Source of the DNA: Bacillota bacterium
GTDB taxonomy: Bacteria; Bacillota; Clostridia; Tissierellales; Peptoniphilaceae
NCBI GenBank assembly: GCA_023393815.1
Contig: JAEXBU010000034.1
Span: 1 to 7,432, forward strand
Length of the DNA stretch: 7,432 bases
Direction of reading: 5' to 3'
Numbering within the stretch: position 1 is the stretch's first letter; each line of letters begins with the position of its first letter. Under the pieces are notes generated by a model. It was given only the letters and a program-made list of their open reading frames with translations. It ran no database searches and was not told where the DNA came from. Made by a program: the position numbers and the translations under genes. This document shows, piece by piece, positions 6,168 to 7,432 of this stretch.

Positions 6168-6227
6168 GTCAAACTTTGAACACCTGATGCAAGCTTCGGC
6201 TGAAACTAGAAAAGGAAAATATACACC

Positions 6228-7106
6228 ATGAAACACATTCTTAAAACCGCTACCGCCATCCTCTTGTGCCTCGGCATCCTCCTGACCGCCACCGCTTGCG
6301 GCAAAACAGAGGACGGCAATACAAAGAAAACCGTAAAACTCGGCGTAGTCGGCGACGATCAAAGACTCTGGGAAAAGGCCGCGGAGTTGGCGGCTAAAGA
6401 CGGCATTACCATCGAGCTCGTCCACTTCTCCGACTACAACACCCCCAACGACGCCCTGGTAAACGGCGATATCGACCTGAACGCCTTCCAACACAAGGCC
6501 TTCCTGGACGCATACAATCAATCGAAAAAGACCGACCTCGTACCCATCGGCCGCACCTTTATCTCCCCAATCGGTGCCTACTCCAACAAGCTTAAAGACT
6601 TGAAGGACGTTCCCCAAAACGGCAAGGTCTCCATCCCCAACGACACCACCAACGGCGGACGGGCTCTCTTCCTCTTGGAAGCGGCCGGACTCATTAAACT
6701 GAAAGACGACGTAGGCGTCAGCCCCACCAAGGAAGATATCGTTGAAAACGCGAAAAACATCACCATCGACGAATTAGATGCCGCACAAGTCGCCCGTACC
6801 CTCCCCGACGTGGACGCCGCGGTCATTAACACGAATCTCGCTATCGACGCCGGCCTCTCCCCCAAAGATGACGCCATCTTCATGGAACCGGTAAACGAAA
6901 AGTCCGCCCCCTACATTAACTACGTAGTGGCGCGAAACGAAGACAAAGACAACGAATTGTACAAGAAAGTCGCCTCCTACTACCGCACCCCGGAAGTAAA
7001 GGAATTAAACGACAGTTTGTATGAAAAGACGCAACTCATGGCCTGGGATCTCGATATCCCCGATGCCGGCAACACCGCCGATCCCTCTTATCGACCGGGC
7101 AAGTAA
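6228..7106 (+). CDS. metQ: MetQ/NlpA family methionine-binding lipoprotein, second copy
   Basis: The 292-residue product is a paralogue of the gene just upstream and would serve the same MetNI permease. The signal peptide ends at TATAC-GK with Cys24 as the likely lipid-modified residue; the residue at -3 is Ala instead of the usual Leu, so the lipobox is weaker than in copy 1. The linker is only about 11 residues, against 30 in copy 1. The domain repeats the same motifs: KLGVVGDDQRLWEKA, DYNTPNDAL, NAFQHKAFL, IPNDTTNGGRAL and VINTN (199-203). The last differs from VINGN of copy 1 at a position next to the pocket asparagines. The ribosome site is modest (AAGGA, 11 bases before the ATG). The gene closes the operon, with a terminator 22 bases after its stop. 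It may be a spare copy or one tuned to a related substrate. Confidence 0.94.
   Translation: MKHILKTATAILLCLGILLTATACGKTEDGNTKKTVKLGVVGDDQRLWEKAAELAAKDGITIELVHFSDYNTPNDALVNGDIDLNAFQHKAFLDAYNQSKKTDLVPIGRTFISPIGAYSNKLKDLKDVPQNGKVSIPNDTTNGGRALFLLEAAGLIKLKDDVGVSPTKEDIVENAKNITIDELDAAQVARTLPDVDAAVINTNLAIDAGLSPKDDAIFMEPVNEKSAPYINYVVARNEDKDNELYKKVASYYRTPEVKELNDSLYEKTQLMAWDLDIPDAGNTADPSYRPGK
6471..6510 (+). repeat. 40-base stretch identical between the two metQ copies (copy 2)
   Basis: This is the partner of 5423-5462 and lies at the equivalent codons of the second metQ gene. Confidence 0.9.
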
Positions 7107-7128
7107 GACACACATTGAATCCTCCTTT

Positions 7129-7152
7129 AAAAAAGCCCTTCGGGGCTTTTTT
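7129..7152 (+). terminator. intrinsic terminator of the met operon
   Basis: GCCC (7135-7138), a TTCG loop and GGGC (7143-7146) are flanked by six A residues and followed by TTTTTT (7147-7152), so the stem can extend to 10 bp. The UUCG tetraloop is especially stable. It lies 22 bases beyond the metQ2 stop, and the A-run means it could also act in the opposite direction. Confidence 0.93.
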
Positions 7153-7187
7153 CGCGCCCGAAAATTCCAGAAAAATTCTCTCGCTAC

Positions 7188-7236
7188 AAAAAAACGCCCC
7201 GCGGTGGATGTCATATCCGAACGCGGGGCGTTTTTT
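7188..7236 (-). terminator. bidirectional intrinsic terminator after the surface-protein gene
   Basis: A 9-bp GC-rich stem (7195-7203 with 7222-7230) has an inner GGAT/ATCC helix (7206-7209 with 7215-7218). It is bordered by A residues at 7188-7194 and T residues at 7231-7236, so either strand ends in a U-run. It lies 10 bases past the stop of the minus-strand gene and is most simply its terminator. It also backs up the met-operon terminator against convergent read-through. Confidence 0.9.
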
Positions 7237-7246
7237 CTTCGGTCTT

Positions 7247-7432
7247 TTATTTCACTTTTTTCTTTTTCGTATAGGCGAGGCCCAAAGAGGAACACAACGC
7301 CATCGCCACATAGCCTCCCACGGAAGCCACACCTGTTTTCGGCGCGCCGGATCCTCTCGGCGGCGTAACCGGCGGGACGCGCGGCGGTTCTTCCGGGGGA
7401 TTGTCCGGAGGGGTATCCGGGGGATTGTCCGG
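7247..7432 (-). CDS. cell-wall-anchored surface protein, C-terminal fragment with variant sorting signal
   Basis: Only the last 61 codons are inside the window; the gene continues past the right edge. In order they encode a proline-rich spacer (PDNPPDTP, PDNPPEEP, then RVPPVTPP), a short linker RGSG, the motif APKTG, a hydrophobic stretch VASVGGYVAMALCSSLGLAY, and a basic tail TKKKKVK. That layout is the sortase cell-wall sorting signal: the motif would be cut by a sortase and joined to peptidoglycan, with the proline spacer crossing the wall. The motif differs from canonical LPxTG by having Ala at the first position. The function of the exposed part cannot be told from this fragment. It converges on the met operon and is separated from it by two terminators, so it is probably an independent transcription unit. 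Confidence 0.85.
   Translation of the reverse strand, partial: PDNPPDTPPDNPPEEPPRVPPVTPPRGSGAPKTGVASVGGYVAMALCSSLGLAYTKKKKVK
7392..7432 (-). repeat. 24-base repeat coding for the Pro-rich spacer (PDNPPxxP)
   Basis: TCCGGGGGATTGTCCGG occurs at 7392-7408 and again at 7416-7432, a 24-base period equal to eight residues (PDNPPDTP then PDNPPEEP). The array reaches the window edge and probably continues, so the copy number is unknown. Such tracts vary in length between strains by slippage or recombination. Confidence 0.85.

Noticed and set aside
6170..6227. Independent promoter for metQ2
   Set aside because: A TTGAAC is present (6175-6180) but there is no acceptable -10 at 16-19 bases, and the TATAC just before the ATG is too close to give a leader.
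5995..6231. 78-codon plus-strand frame spanning the metQ1 end and the spacer, overlapping the metQ2 ATG
   Set aside because: Most of it overlaps metQ1 in another frame, there is no ribosome site at its start, and the product is a basic, motif-free sequence.
5925..6617. 230-codon open frame on the minus strand across the metQ1 end, spacer and metQ2 start
   Set aside because: It lies antisense to two well-supported metQ genes, has a Val/Gly-rich composition typical of a shadow frame, and shows no recognisable motif.
7021..7368. 115-codon plus-strand frame at the end of metQ2 running through both terminators
   Set aside because: It passes through two intrinsic terminators, overlaps metQ2 and is antisense to the surface-protein tail, with no protein motif.

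Overview
The window looks like a chromosomal segment of a Gram-positive Firmicute, probably from the Clostridia/Tissierellia side. The reasons are the murB-rapZ-yvcK-whiA gene order, a T-box riboswitch, strong Shine-Dalgarno sequences, GTG starts alongside ATG, two lipoproteins used as solute-binding proteins, and a sortase-type surface-protein tail. The genus cannot be fixed from this sequence. GC content is moderate, with a preference for C-ending codons. No mobile element, CRISPR array, tRNA or rRNA is visible.

Positions 1-3001 are a minus-strand, tightly packed cell-envelope operon read in the order murB, rapZ, yvcK, whiA (whiA runs off the left edge). murB and rapZ overlap by 4 bases (ATGA) and rapZ and yvcK are 1 base apart. 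whiA follows after 42 bases, and that gap holds a good candidate internal promoter. MurB makes the UDP-MurNAc precursor. RapZ and YvcK families are linked to amino-sugar / UDP-GlcNAc metabolism, and WhiA is linked to division. The operon therefore ties precursor supply to growth.

Positions 3002-3399 are a divergent control region. It holds a minus-strand extended -10 promoter for murB and a strong plus-strand promoter for the methionine genes. After these comes a full T-box leader with stem I, an AUG (Met) specifier in the specifier loop, stem III, an antiterminator bulge with UGGU, and a 13-bp terminator.

Positions 3400-7106 are a plus-strand methionine ABC uptake operon: metN (ATPase with C-terminal NIL sensor domain), metI (permease) and two tandem metQ lipoprotein genes. 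The T-box should let the operon be transcribed through when uncharged tRNA-Met accumulates. MetQ proteins capture methionine outside the membrane and pass it to MetI2N2. The 160-base spacer between the metQ copies is unusual: it holds a possible 19-codon ORF with a strong ribosome site, overlapping competing inverted repeats.

Positions 7107-7432 hold two intrinsic terminators back to back and then, on the minus strand, the last 61 codons of a surface protein. That fragment has a proline-rich repeat spacer, a variant APKTG sorting motif, a hydrophobic segment and a lysine-rich tail. Apart from the metQ1-metQ2 spacer, most of the content is familiar biology.
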